A DNA stretch of 64,000 nt from JAWKWH01 sp963669415 (GCA_963669415.2 CAXXPS010000001.1:992001-1056000); one strand, 5' to 3'; numbered from the stretch's first letter, positions 45,385-54,876 are shown. The notes: generated from the sequence alone by a model not told the origin. Numbers and translations are program-made.

Positions 45385-46335
45385 ATGAAACTTACAACAA
45401 TATTTTCGGCATCGGCTATCGCGCTTGCAGGTGTTGGTAGCGCCATGGCCGAAGACAGCAAGGATCCGATCATAATTCCGATCCACAACTGGTCGAGCCA
45501 GATCGTCATGAGCCATGTCGTCGGGCAGATGTTCGAATCGATGGGCAACAATGTCGAATTCGTCACGACTGACAGTCAGGCTGTTTATGAATCAGTTCGC
45601 ATTGGCGACGTTCATCTTGAACTCGAAGTGTGGGAAGGCGCCTTTGGAGCATCATTCCGCGCTGCGCTTGAGAAGGGCGGGCTTCACGATGCCGGTGACC
45701 ACGATGCGGTAACCCGTGAAGACTGGTGGTATCCAATGTGGACCAAAGAGGCTTGCCCGGGCTTGCCGGACTGGAAAGCGCTCAACGATTGTGCGGAACT
45801 GTTCAAGACCGCTGAAACCGGCGACAAGGGACGTTATCTCGACGGTCCTGTTGACTGGCTGAAGCATGCTCAGGAGCGTGTTGACGCTCTCGACATGAAC
45901 TTCACGGTTATCAATGCGGGTTCTGCTGCAGCCTTGTGGGCAGAAATCGGCGCTGCCGAAAAGGACAAGAAGCCAGTTGTGGTTTTCAACTGGACACCCA
46001 ACTTTGCTGAAGCTGTTTGGCCGGGTGAATTTGTCGAATTCCCTGAGTGGGTTGAGGGTTGTGACAAGGATCCTGCGGTCGGTCCGAATCCGGATGCACT
46101 ATACGATTGCGGCAATCCGGCAAATGGCTATCTGAAGAAAGCTGCCTGGGACGGCATGAAAGACAAATGGCCTGCCGCCTACAATCTGCTGACGAAAATC
46201 AGCTTCACCAATCCGCAGATCGCCGAGATGGCGAAACTGGTCGATATCGACGAGTTGGAGCCTGAAGAAGCGGCAAGCGAATGGCTGGAGCAGAACGAAG
46301 CTGTTTGGAAGCCTTGGGTAGAGGCTGTAATGTAA
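45385..46335 (+). CDS. Betaine/proline-type ABC transporter substrate-binding protein
   Basis: ProX/OpuAC-type periplasmic receptor of 316 residues for a quaternary or tertiary amine. Signal peptide 'TTIFSASAIALAGVGSAMA', mature start near EDSKDP. 'WSSQIVMSHVVGQMFESMG' and 'DVHLELEVWEGAFG' are family segments; several Trp residues ('REDWWYPMW', 'FNWTPNFAEAVWPGEF') could form the aromatic cage for the cationic ligand. ATG 45385 has AGGGAG five bases upstream and is preferred to GTG 45379. A strong hairpin follows. Confidence 0.88.
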   Translation: MKLTTIFSASAIALAGVGSAMAEDSKDPIIIPIHNWSSQIVMSHVVGQMFESMGNNVEFVTTDSQAVYESVRIGDVHLELEVWEGAFGASFRAALEKGGLHDAGDHDAVTREDWWYPMWTKEACPGLPDWKALNDCAELFKTAETGDKGRYLDGPVDWLKHAQERVDALDMNFTVINAGSAAALWAEIGAAEKDKKPVVVFNWTPNFAEAVWPGEFVEFPEWVEGCDKDPAVGPNPDALYDCGNPANGYLKKAAWDGMKDKWPAAYNLLTKISFTNPQIAEMAKLVDIDELEPEEAASEWLEQNEAVWKPWVEAVM

Positions 46336-46372
46336 TCCGGACCATGCCGGAATAGTGCATGATCAAGACTTG

Positions 46373-46396
46373 ACCGCCCCGGTTTGCCGGGGCGGT
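46373..46396 (+). terminator. Hairpin after the betaine-type binding-protein gene
   Basis: ACCGCCCCGG (46373-46382), loop TTTG, CCGGGGCGGT (46387-46396) form a perfect ten-base stem, followed by TCACTC rather than a T-run. As in the other two transport operons of the window, this probably protects or partly terminates the binding-protein message. Confidence 0.65.
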
Positions 46397-46438
46397 TCAC
46401 TCACGTATTTAATGCGCAACGGAAAAGAAAAATAACAA

Positions 46439-47467
46439 ATGGCGGGCAAGGAAAAAGTAATCGAATGCCGCAACGTGTGGAAATTGTTTGGGCCTGAGCC
46501 TGAGCGTTTCCTGAAGCAAATGCCGGCGGGGATGGGTTTCGAAGAGATCAGGCAAGAGGGCTATATTGCTGGTGTACGCGATGTCTCAATTGATGTTGGA
46601 CGTGGCGAAATGCTGGTCATCATGGGCCTTTCAGGATCCGGGAAATCTACACTGGTGCGCTGTTTTTCCAGGCTTCACGAGATTACCGGCGGCGAGATTG
46701 TCGTTGACGGTCAGGACATTGGTGCGTTGAACGAAAACGAGCTGATTGAGTTGCGGCGCAGGAAGATGGGGATGGTGTTCCAGTCCTTCGGCCTGCTGCC
46801 TCACCGCACCGTTTTAGAGAATATCGCGTTTCCATTGGAGATGCGCGGACAAGATAAGCACGAAAGGCGCGCGCGCGCCTTGGAAGTCATCGAATTGGTT
46901 GGGCTTTCTGGGCGCGAGGAATACTTCCCCAGGGAGTTGTCAGGAGGACAGCAACAAAGGGTCGGCATCGCCCGATCGTTGGCTATTGAGCCGGATATCT
47001 GGTTTTTGGATGAACCGTTTTCGGCGCTCGACCCGTTGATCCGTCGTGAAATGCAGGATGAATTCCTGCGTCTGCAGGCAATGCTTGGCAAGACCATTGC
47101 GTTTATTACGCATGACTTTGATGAGGCGTTGCGGCTAGCCGACAGGATCGCAATCATGAAAGACGGGGCAGTCGAGCAATGCGACACGCCCGACAAGATC
47201 GTCCTTAATCCGGCGACGGAATATGTGGCCAAATTCACGGAAGAAATTGACAAAGCACGGGTCGTGCACGCGGGATTTCTGGCCAAGAAGCTCAATGGCC
47301 AGAAGGTCACAGGCGAACCGGTCGAAGCTTCGACGACAATACATGCGCTCGCCAGGCAGCTCATCGAGGATAAACGGAAGCTACTGCCGGTCGCTGACAA
47401 AAACGGCAAGGTTACCGGAGTGCTCGAACGTCAAGCCGGTCTTGACGTGTTATTGGGACAACATTGA
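46439..47467 (+). CDS. Betaine/proline-type ABC transporter ATPase (ProV-like)
   Basis: Energises uptake by ATP hydrolysis. Walker A 'GLSGSGKSTLVRC', Q-loop 'GMVFQSFGLLPHRTVLENIA', signature 'ELSGGQQQRVGIARSLA' and Walker B 'WFLDEPFSALDP' are intact. The N-terminal 'FGPEPERFLKQMPAGMGFEE' lead and a C-terminal single CBS-like region (about 265-340) are typical of the ProV/OpuAA group. Length 342. Its stop overlaps the permease start. Confidence 0.93.
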   Translation: MAGKEKVIECRNVWKLFGPEPERFLKQMPAGMGFEEIRQEGYIAGVRDVSIDVGRGEMLVIMGLSGSGKSTLVRCFSRLHEITGGEIVVDGQDIGALNENELIELRRRKMGMVFQSFGLLPHRTVLENIAFPLEMRGQDKHERRARALEVIELVGLSGREEYFPRELSGGQQQRVGIARSLAIEPDIWFLDEPFSALDPLIRREMQDEFLRLQAMLGKTIAFITHDFDEALRLADRIAIMKDGAVEQCDTPDKIVLNPATEYVAKFTEEIDKARVVHAGFLAKKLNGQKVTGEPVEASTTIHALARQLIEDKRKLLPVADKNGKVTGVLERQAGLDVLLGQH

Positions 47468-49437
47468 TGGCGGCGATAGCCGAGAATATCTCCCAGCCTT
47501 CAAAGGGCCTGAGTAACTCTCAGATTGCCTGGGCAATGTTTGCGGCTGCGGTATTGTTTGCTGTCGCAAAGCCTATCCTTCCCGATGCGCTTATACGCCT
47601 ACCTGAATGGGCGCTGCTGCCCTGGCAGAAGTGGATGCAGGCGATATTCGATTTCATCCGCGAAGACCTCGGTTTGATATATGTTACCCGCGGCATCGCT
47701 GCAGGTCTGGAAGTGCTGTTGGATGCGACAGCTAATATTCTTTACGGCAAACACAGGTGGCCGCGCATAGGACCCATACCATGGGTCGCAGTTGCTGGTG
47801 CGGCAGCGGTGTTGGGCTATTGGCTCGGCGGATGGCGTCTGGCGTTGCTGGCTGGTGGAACCTTTGTCTGGACTGCAGTGATTGGCCAGTGGAAACTGGC
47901 AATGGAAACCATGTCGGTCATCGTGGTCGCGGCACCGCTGGCGTTTCTGGTTGGTCTGGGGCTGGGAATTCTTGCCTGGAAATATCGGGCGGTGGAGAAA
48001 GCGTTGCGGCCAACACTTGCCGTCCTTCAAACGCTGCCGTTCTTCACCTATCTGCTTCCAGCCGTCATCTTCTTCAAGGTTGGGCCTACTGCGGCGGCGG
48101 TCGCGACCATCGTGTTCGCCATTCCGCCGATGGTGCTGATGACGACACTGGGGTTGAAAAAGGTTTCGCCGGAGGTCGTGGAAGCCGGACATATGAGCGG
48201 ATGCACGCGCTGGCAGATGTTGCGCCACGTTTATATTCCAGCTGCGCGCACTGAGATTCTGGTCGGTGTCAACCAGGTGATCATGCTCTGTCTGGCAATG
48301 GTGGTCTTGACCGCTTTCATCGGCATGCCCGGCCTGGGCGCCAAGCTCCTGGCGATGATGAATTCATTCAAGCTGGGTCGGTCTTTTGAAATTGGCGTAA
48401 CAATTGTTCTGATCGCGATTACGCTTGACAGGCTGTCGAAGGCCTGGGTTGTTCAACAACCCGAACATTTCGAGAAGGGCACGCCGTGGTGGCGTCAGCA
48501 CATTTTCCTCCTGACCGGTATCGGCGTGTTCATCGCATTGTCATTACTGGCGATGGTGGAGCCCTACTTCTTTCAGGTCGGTCGCCGCCAGGATCTTTCG
48601 ATGGGCCGCGAGATCGACGGCGTAATCAAATATGTCCTGGATATTGACGTGGTGCAGGCGACAACGGAATCCATCCGCTGGTTCCTCAATGTCAATGTGC
48701 TGATACCATTTCGAAACTCTATATTGTGGCTTCCCGTTCCCACGGTGCTGCTGTTTTTTGGCTCATTGGCCTATTTTGTCGGCGGCCGAAGGTCATGCCT
48801 GACTGTGCTGATCTTCTTCGGTGTTGTAGCGCTGACGGGATGGTGGGATCGCTCGATGATCACTCTTTACACTGTGATCTCCGCGGTGATCCTCGCAACG
48901 TTGATCGGCCTGCCGCTTGGAATTTTCGCCAGCAGGAGCGAAGCATGGTCGAATCGGATCCTGTTGGCTTGTGACACGGCGCAAACATTCCCAAGCTTTA
49001 TCTATCTGATCCCGGCGATCATGTTGTTTGGCGTCAATGATGTGGCGGTTGTTTTCTCAATCCTGATTTTCGCGATGGTGCCATTGGCCCGTTATACGAT
49101 CGAAGGCCTTCGCGGTGTGCCAGGAGAATTGGTCGAGGCATCCGATATGTCAGGCGCCACAAGACGCCAAAAACTCTGGAATGTGCAGCTGCCACTCGCT
49201 TTGCCAACGATGGCGGTAGGTTTCAACCAGGCAATCATGTTCTCGTTTTTTATGGTCATAATCGCAGCCTTCATCGGAACGCAGGACCTCGGTCAGGAAC
49301 TGCAGAAGACGTTGGCGGGCAATGAGTTAGGAAAAAACTTCGTTCTTGGTATCAATGTTTCACTGATGGCGTTGGCGTTCGACCACATCATCACCCGGTG
49401 GGCATCTGATCGTAAGGCGAAATTGGGGCTCGACTGA
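47467..49437 (+). CDS. Betaine-type ABC transporter permease with two fused permease domains
   Basis: A 656-residue protein containing two complete permease modules, twice the length of ProW. Each has its own EAA loop: 'EAGHMSGCTRWQMLRHVYIP' (about residues 237-256) and 'EASDMSGATRRQKLWNVQLP' (about 561-580). Both domains are rich in membrane segments, joined by a hydrophobic linker around residue 350. One polypeptide can thus supply the whole membrane dimer. ATG 47467 overlaps the ATPase stop by one base; TTG 47464 is an alternative. The next gene starts within the stop (TGATG). Confidence 0.9.
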   Translation: MAAIAENISQPSKGLSNSQIAWAMFAAAVLFAVAKPILPDALIRLPEWALLPWQKWMQAIFDFIREDLGLIYVTRGIAAGLEVLLDATANILYGKHRWPRIGPIPWVAVAGAAAVLGYWLGGWRLALLAGGTFVWTAVIGQWKLAMETMSVIVVAAPLAFLVGLGLGILAWKYRAVEKALRPTLAVLQTLPFFTYLLPAVIFFKVGPTAAAVATIVFAIPPMVLMTTLGLKKVSPEVVEAGHMSGCTRWQMLRHVYIPAARTEILVGVNQVIMLCLAMVVLTAFIGMPGLGAKLLAMMNSFKLGRSFEIGVTIVLIAITLDRLSKAWVVQQPEHFEKGTPWWRQHIFLLTGIGVFIALSLLAMVEPYFFQVGRRQDLSMGREIDGVIKYVLDIDVVQATTESIRWFLNVNVLIPFRNSILWLPVPTVLLFFGSLAYFVGGRRSCLTVLIFFGVVALTGWWDRSMITLYTVISAVILATLIGLPLGIFASRSEAWSNRILLACDTAQTFPSFIYLIPAIMLFGVNDVAVVFSILIFAMVPLARYTIEGLRGVPGELVEASDMSGATRRQKLWNVQLPLALPTMAVGFNQAIMFSFFMVIIAAFIGTQDLGQELQKTLAGNELGKNFVLGINVSLMALAFDHIITRWASDRKAKLGLD

Positions 49438-51824
49438 TGAATGTAAGACCGGCCTTCGAAACGCCGTATGAGCGGCGTGGTGTTACCACACCCGGCCTTC
49501 CGATCCTTCCACATGGTGTGGAGCGGTATCCGGTGCCAGGCGGCGGTAGCCGCACAGTATCGATCCGCAAGGGTGATGAAATTTCAGTCATGGATCGACA
49601 AGGGCTGCAGCCCGCGGAACTGGTGTTTTTCGATTCCAACGGTATTGCGGATCCTGCGATGATCGGCGCGAATGCCAATGGCGATGCGTCGGTCATTCAG
49701 GCGACGTTGTCAGCAGACCATTCCGGCGCGAAGGTGCTGCGTAAACTGGCCGAGGCCGACTTTGATATCGGGACTTCAAAGTCGGTCCGGCTGTTTGCGG
49801 AGGGATCGCGGGCCGGGGATATGGAAACATTCTTTGCTGCATGCGACGGATTGCTGATTGTCGCTGCACCTGGCCTGCCAATGCAGCCGGAGGCGCAAGA
49901 TGCCCCCAGTGAAATTGTGCTGTATCTGCGCCGGGCCGAGCCGGTTGATGGCAAGGGGAAACGTCCGCCACCGGATCCGCTTGCCAATCCGCTTCAGGAT
50001 TTCAACATTCAGCCCGGACAAGCCAAGGGGTTTGAAGTAAAGGCGGGTGAATTTATTCAGGTCGTCGACATTCAGGGCCGCGAATGTTCCGATTTCCAGG
50101 CATTCTCGAGACGAGCGCTGGACAAGGGGCTTGAACGCGAAATTGATCCGACAACTACACGGTCACTAATGGGATCACTTTATCCCGCGCCTGGAATTTA
50201 CTCGAAATATTTCAGCATTGACCACGAACCGCTTGTTGAGATCGTGCAGGATACTTGTGGGCGTCATGATACGTTCGGCCTTGCTTGCACAGCGCGGTAC
50301 TATGAAGACCTCGGATATCCGGGACATGTGAATTGTTCTGACAATATCAACAAGGATATGGCCAGATACGGTATCAAGCCACGGGGCGGCTGGCCTGCAA
50401 TCAACTTCTTTTTCAATACCATTCTCGACGATGCGAACGCCATCGGCATGGACGATCCCTGGTCACGGCCGGGAGACTTTGTATTGCTGAAAGCGCTGAC
50501 CGATCTGGTCTGCGTTTCGACCGGATGTCCGTGTGATGTCGATCCTGCCAATGGCTGGAACCCGACGGACATCCAGGTCCGTGTCTATGACGAGAAAGAA
50601 CAATTCCGGCGCTCAATAGGATGGCGCAAGACCCCGGAGGCAGAAGTGGAAGAAACGAAGCCGACCGCGTTTCAAGAGGGCTTCGCCCGGCACACGCGTA
50701 ATTTTGTTGAGTATAATGGCTATTGGCTTGCCAATGACATGACCAATCATGGCGCGATTGCCGAATATTGGGCCTGCCGCGAGAAGGCGGCAATTATGGA
50801 TTTGTCGCCCCTGCGCAAATATGAAGTGACGGGGCCTGATGCCGAAAAACTGATGCAGCTTTGCGTGACCCGCAACATGAAGAAGCTGGCTGTCGGGCAA
50901 GTTGTCTATACGGCAATCTGCTACGATCATGGCGGAATGATCGACGATGGCACCGTGTTCCGTCTCGGTGAAAACAATTTCCGATGGATTGGCGGCAATG
51001 ATGACAGCGGCCTTTGGCTGCGCAAGCAGGCAGAGGAAAACGGGCTTGATGCCTGGGTTCGCTCGTCGACGGATCAGTTGCATAATGTCGCGGTTCAGGG
51101 TCCGCTTTCGCGAGAAATATTGTCGAAAGTGGTTTGGACCCCGCCAACTCAGCCGACCGTGGATGAGCTTCCATGGTTCCGCTTCACCGTCGGCCGCATC
51201 GGTGATTTCCACGGTCCTTCGGTTGTGGTGTCGCGGACCGGCTATTCCGGCGAACTGGGCTATGAGGTTTTCTGCCATCCGAAAGATGCAATGAAAGTGT
51301 TCGACGCAATTTGGGATGCAGGCGAGCCGATGGGCATGGTGCCGCTTGGGCTGGAAGCGCTCAACATGTTGCGTGTCGAGGCCGGCCTGATCTTTGCCAA
51401 TTACGAGTTCACCGATCAGACCAATCCGTTTGAGGCAGGCATCGGATTTACGGTTCCGCTTAAATCCAAGGAAGACGATTTTGTCGGCCGCACGGCAATC
51501 GAGGAACGCAAGGCGCATCCGCAAAGAAAGCTGGTCGGTCTCGATATCGAAGGTGGCGTTGTGCCATCGACGGGCGATTGCATTCGGATCGGCAAAGCGC
51601 AGGTCGGTGAAATCACTTCCGCAATCCGCTCACCGATCCTTGGCAAGGTGATCGCGCTTGCCCGTGTCGATGTCACCCATGCAGAGCCCGGTGGGGATAT
51701 AGAGGTTGGCCAGCTGGATGGATTGCAAAAGCGCCTGAAGGCCAAGGTTGTGAGTTTCCCTCACTTTGACCCGACAAAAGAACGCGTAAAGGGCAACTAT
51801 GAAACCAGTGCTGCCGGTTCGTGA
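49437..51824 (+). CDS. DUF1989-DUF1989-GcvT fusion (aminomethyltransferase-like)
   Basis: A 795-residue three-module protein. Residues about 30-170 and 185-405 are two related DUF1989-like units (compare 'RTVSIRKGDEISVMDRQGLQ' and 'KGFEVKAGEFIQVVDIQGRE'); the second keeps 'SGCPCD'-type Cys ('VSTGCPCDVDPANGW'). Residues about 420-790 are a GcvT folate-dependent aminomethyltransferase with 'ADLS'-like 'IMDLSPLRKYEVTGPDAEKL', 'RTGYSGELGYEVF' and 'FVGRTAIEE'. DUF1989 includes the carboxyguanidine deiminase subunits; GcvT enzymes demethylate glycine, dimethylglycine or DMSP. One-base overlap with the permease suggests it demethylates or deaminates the imported compound. Reaction unknown. Confidence 0.85.
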   Translation: MNVRPAFETPYERRGVTTPGLPILPHGVERYPVPGGGSRTVSIRKGDEISVMDRQGLQPAELVFFDSNGIADPAMIGANANGDASVIQATLSADHSGAKVLRKLAEADFDIGTSKSVRLFAEGSRAGDMETFFAACDGLLIVAAPGLPMQPEAQDAPSEIVLYLRRAEPVDGKGKRPPPDPLANPLQDFNIQPGQAKGFEVKAGEFIQVVDIQGRECSDFQAFSRRALDKGLEREIDPTTTRSLMGSLYPAPGIYSKYFSIDHEPLVEIVQDTCGRHDTFGLACTARYYEDLGYPGHVNCSDNINKDMARYGIKPRGGWPAINFFFNTILDDANAIGMDDPWSRPGDFVLLKALTDLVCVSTGCPCDVDPANGWNPTDIQVRVYDEKEQFRRSIGWRKTPEAEVEETKPTAFQEGFARHTRNFVEYNGYWLANDMTNHGAIAEYWACREKAAIMDLSPLRKYEVTGPDAEKLMQLCVTRNMKKLAVGQVVYTAICYDHGGMIDDGTVFRLGENNFRWIGGNDDSGLWLRKQAEENGLDAWVRSSTDQLHNVAVQGPLSREILSKVVWTPPTQPTVDELPWFRFTVGRIGDFHGPSVVVSRTGYSGELGYEVFCHPKDAMKVFDAIWDAGEPMGMVPLGLEALNMLRVEAGLIFANYEFTDQTNPFEAGIGFTVPLKSKEDDFVGRTAIEERKAHPQRKLVGLDIEGGVVPSTGDCIRIGKAQVGEITSAIRSPILGKVIALARVDVTHAEPGGDIEVGQLDGLQKRLKAKVVSFPHFDPTKERVKGNYETSAAGS

Positions 51825-52022
51825 CCGGAGTTGAAATTCCGAGCCTGCAATTTTTTCTGTTCCCTTTGAACCAGAAACAATGGTTCGAGGGCGTTTTCAG
51901 CGAATTGAATTCCACCCGCTGACTTGACTAATTTCTTTTCAGGAAATCAAAGTTGATGTGATTTGCGATGCTCAAACAGCACCGCTCAAAAGCTGTGCAA
52001 ACCATCATGCAAGGAAAACAAA

Positions 52023-52910
52023 ATGAAGCGAGTGGGCGTTATCGGCCTTGGTGACATGGGGTCGGGACTGGCAAAAAATCTGATCGCCGCAGGATTTGAA
52101 ACGGCAGGTTTTGATCTGAGCGAGGATCGGATGAAAGCCTTCACCGATATGGGGGGTATAGCCGCAAACTCGCCAGCGCAAGTCGGCGAAGGCGCTGAGG
52201 CGGTTTTCGTCATGGTAATGAACGGCGATCAGGCCAAATCCGTCATTCTGGTTGACGGTCTTGCTTCAACAATGGTCAAAGGTTCTGTGGTGCTGCTGAC
52301 AGCGACCATCAAGGCCAATGAAGCACGGGATCTTGCGGCCGGACTTGAAGGGACGGGAATTTCTCTCATCGATGCGCCTGTGTCTGGCGGATTTCCTGGA
52401 GCTCAAGGTGGAACACTGACCATGATGGCGGCCGGCACGCCTGAAGCGATGGAGCGGGCCAGGCCGGCAATGGAAGCGGTTTCCCAGACCATCCACCATG
52501 TCGGAGAAGATGCAGGAATAGGTCAGACCGTCAAAGCATGTTTGCAGTCGCTGATAGGTTCAATATTCTCCGCTACATTTGAAGCGGCCGTTTTGGCGGC
52601 GAAAGCCGGGGTCAGCGGGCAAGTGCTTTACGATGTCTTCAGTACGTCGAGCGCCGGTAGTGGCATCACAAACAACGCGCTTGAGAAAATCATTGATCGT
52701 GAATTTGTGGGTACCGGCAGTCACATCAACACCATGTACAAGGACCTGACCATTTCCATGGATTTGGCGCGCGAACTTGGCGTCCCGCTATTCACCGCGG
52801 CGACGGCCATGCAACTGTTCCAGGCGGGTAAGACGAAGCATCCCGAAGGGGACAACTGGGTGGTGACGAAGGTCGCCGAAGACATTGTCGGCGCGGAGCT
52901 GAAACGCTGA
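52023..52910 (+). CDS. Beta-hydroxyacid dehydrogenase (HIBADH family)
   Basis: NAD(P)-dependent oxidoreductase of 295 residues. N-terminal 'GVIGLGDMGSGLAKNLIAAG' binds the cofactor, 'LIDAPVSGGFPGAQGGTLTM' is the substrate loop and the catalytic Lys is in 'GIGQTVKACLQSL'. The frame begins at 51963, but ATG 52023 (with AAGGA upstream) is right because the Rossmann motif begins immediately. The following TIM-barrel gene, 18 bases later, recalls the pairing of such dehydrogenases with hydroxypyruvate/sugar-acid isomerases. It is 198 bases after the fusion gene. Confidence 0.9.
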   Translation: MKRVGVIGLGDMGSGLAKNLIAAGFETAGFDLSEDRMKAFTDMGGIAANSPAQVGEGAEAVFVMVMNGDQAKSVILVDGLASTMVKGSVVLLTATIKANEARDLAAGLEGTGISLIDAPVSGGFPGAQGGTLTMMAAGTPEAMERARPAMEAVSQTIHHVGEDAGIGQTVKACLQSLIGSIFSATFEAAVLAAKAGVSGQVLYDVFSTSSAGSGITNNALEKIIDREFVGTGSHINTMYKDLTISMDLARELGVPLFTAATAMQLFQAGKTKHPEGDNWVVTKVAEDIVGAELKR

Positions 52911-52928
52911 CGAGCGGGGAACAATTCG

Positions 52929-53792
52929 ATGAAGTTGGGTGTAATTTGCGACGGCATTAGCCGGGATTTGAAACACGCGGTCGACGTGATGGACGAGTTC
53001 GGTTTGGAATTTGCCGAGCTTCAATTCGTCGGCGAGAAGGAAGTCGGCGATCACGATGCTGCAGAGATCGCGGAAATCGACAAATTGTTGCGAGACCGGG
53101 GCAAGCCGGTTTCCTGCGTTTCCCGGCACGTCTTCGCGGGTATGACGACTGCCAACAAGGCTGGCGATGAATTGCATACGAAGCACATGGATGCGCTGAA
53201 ACGAGTCATAGACATGGCACATGTCGTTGGTTCACCGCTGGTTCGGATAATGACCAACCGGAAAGAACAGATCCTTTGGGGCAGTGGAGGTGCGGAAAAA
53301 TGGAACGTCGCGCACGGTGCCTGGGATGCGACGCTGCCGCTGATCGCGCCGGCAGTCGACCTGGCCAGGAAGGAAAATGTGATGCTGGTGGTCGAGACCG
53401 GCAACGGCACCATGGTCAACTCAAACTATACCGCCCGGAAACTGATTGAAGATCTCGATGCCAAAGGCGCCCTGAAAGTGCTATGGGATCCGGCGAACAA
53501 TTGCTGGTGCCATGAGCGCGCCTTTCCTGACGGTTATGAGGAAGTCCGAGGCGGCTATCTGGGTCACATCCATATCAAGGATGTGCAGGTCGACACGCCG
53601 CGAGCGACATTGGAGGTGCGCGAGATGGGAACCGGTCAGCTCGCCGATCAGTTCCAGCCGATGGCAGATGCACTGCGCAATGACAATTATGACGGCGTCA
53701 TCTCATTTGAGAGCGTGCATCATCCGGGCAATGGCGATTTCGAAGCCGGTTTCCGCAACTGTATCGGCCTGTTTAAACAAATCTTTGGCTGA
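52929..53792 (+). CDS. TIM-barrel sugar phosphate isomerase/epimerase-like protein
   Basis: AP-endonuclease-2/xylose-isomerase-like protein of 287 residues. Candidate metal residues lie at 'LEFAELQFVGE', 'NVMLVVETGNGTMVN' (Glu), 'VLWDPANNCWCHE' (Asp), 'GHIHIKDVQVD' (His) and 'VISFESVHHPG' (Glu), the usual Glu-Asp-His-Glu pattern. Probably an isomerase or epimerase of a hydroxy-keto acid in the same pathway as the upstream dehydrogenase. Substrate unknown. Confidence 0.87.
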   Translation: MKLGVICDGISRDLKHAVDVMDEFGLEFAELQFVGEKEVGDHDAAEIAEIDKLLRDRGKPVSCVSRHVFAGMTTANKAGDELHTKHMDALKRVIDMAHVVGSPLVRIMTNRKEQILWGSGGAEKWNVAHGAWDATLPLIAPAVDLARKENVMLVVETGNGTMVNSNYTARKLIEDLDAKGALKVLWDPANNCWCHERAFPDGYEEVRGGYLGHIHIKDVQVDTPRATLEVREMGTGQLADQFQPMADALRNDNYDGVISFESVHHPGNGDFEAGFRNCIGLFKQIFG

Positions 53793-53910
53793 GGATTTGG
53801 CGCCTGCCAAAGACGCAAGGCTGGCATGCCAAATTTGCAAACATCCCCGGCTTGTGTCTCACCGGCCATTGTGAGATGCGAGCGGCAGGGGTGGAGCCAA
53901 CATCGCCGGA

Positions 53911-54876
53911 ATGCAAATGACCTCCAACGCCAAAGGCGCGCTGCTCGGACTATTGGGGTTCGGCATATTCGCCACCCACGATGTGATCGTGAAATATCTC
54001 GGCGCAACCTACAGCCCGTTTCAGATCCTGTTTTTCAGCGTCATATTCGGGTTTCCGTGGCTTTCGTTCATGCTGATCAGCGACAGGCGCGAAGCCAATA
54101 TGCGGCCGCATCATCCATGGTGGACGGCGCTGCGAACCGCTTCAATCATCACATCATCGCTGTGTGTGTTTTACGCATTTTCCGTGCTGCCGCTGGCCGA
54201 AGTCTACTCGATCCTGTTCACGGTGCCGCTGATGATCACGCTGTTGGCGATTCCGGTTCTGGGTGAAAGAGTTGGGATTCACCGCGGCGGCGCGGTGCTG
54301 CTTGGTCTTGCCGGTGTCTTCATCGTGCTTGATCCGACCACAGCGGAGTTCACCTTCGGCCATGCGCTGGCGTTGGTCGGCGCGTTCGCTGCTGCGCTGA
54401 ACTCAATCATCGTGCGCAGAATAGGCCGCGACGAGCGTGATCTTGTGCTGCTGCTGTTTCCGTTGCTTGGGAATTTCATTGTCATGGGTGCGCTGATGCC
54501 GCTCGATTACAAACCCATGCTATTTGGCGATCTGGTCGCAGTCGCGATCCTTTCTGCCTTGGGGTTTGTAGCGTTGAACTGCATGATCGGCGCCTACAAA
54601 ACAGGTGAGGCTGCCATCGTTGCGCCCATGCAATACTCGCAGATCCTGTGGGCGACTGCCTATGGCGCGCTGCTGTTCGGCGAATTTCCGGAAAACCGGA
54701 CGTTGATTGGCGCCGGGGTCATTGTGCTGAGCGGCATCTATATTGTGTTCCGCGAAAGCCGGCAAAACGTGTCTGAGAACCAACCGGTGCTCCGGACACG
54801 AAATCGAATTGCCGGTGGCATCTATGTGCGAATTGGTCCGATTTTGCGGGCCAGACGGAACAAATCACCGAAGTAG
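53911..54876 (+). CDS. EamA/DMT superfamily transporter
   Basis: A 321-residue protein with ten predicted transmembrane helices in two EamA repeats; repeat one begins 'GALLGLLGFGIFATHDVIVK' and repeat two 'FTFGHALALVGAFAAALNSI'. 'LPLAEVYSILFTVPLMITLL' and 'GEAAIVAPMQYSQILWATAY' are typical ends of each repeat. A basic tail of about 30 residues follows the last helix. An exporter of metabolites is the usual role. It is 118 bases after the isomerase gene and may share its operon. Confidence 0.87.
   Translation: MQMTSNAKGALLGLLGFGIFATHDVIVKYLGATYSPFQILFFSVIFGFPWLSFMLISDRREANMRPHHPWWTALRTASIITSSLCVFYAFSVLPLAEVYSILFTVPLMITLLAIPVLGERVGIHRGGAVLLGLAGVFIVLDPTTAEFTFGHALALVGAFAAALNSIIVRRIGRDERDLVLLLFPLLGNFIVMGALMPLDYKPMLFGDLVAVAILSALGFVALNCMIGAYKTGEAAIVAPMQYSQILWATAYGALLFGEFPENRTLIGAGVIVLSGIYIVFRESRQNVSENQPVLRTRNRIAGGIYVRIGPILRARRNKSPK

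Noticed and set aside
51868..51886. GAACCA/TGGTTC hairpin after the DUF1989-GcvT gene
   Set aside because: Six-base stem only, no T-run, so termination cannot be supported.
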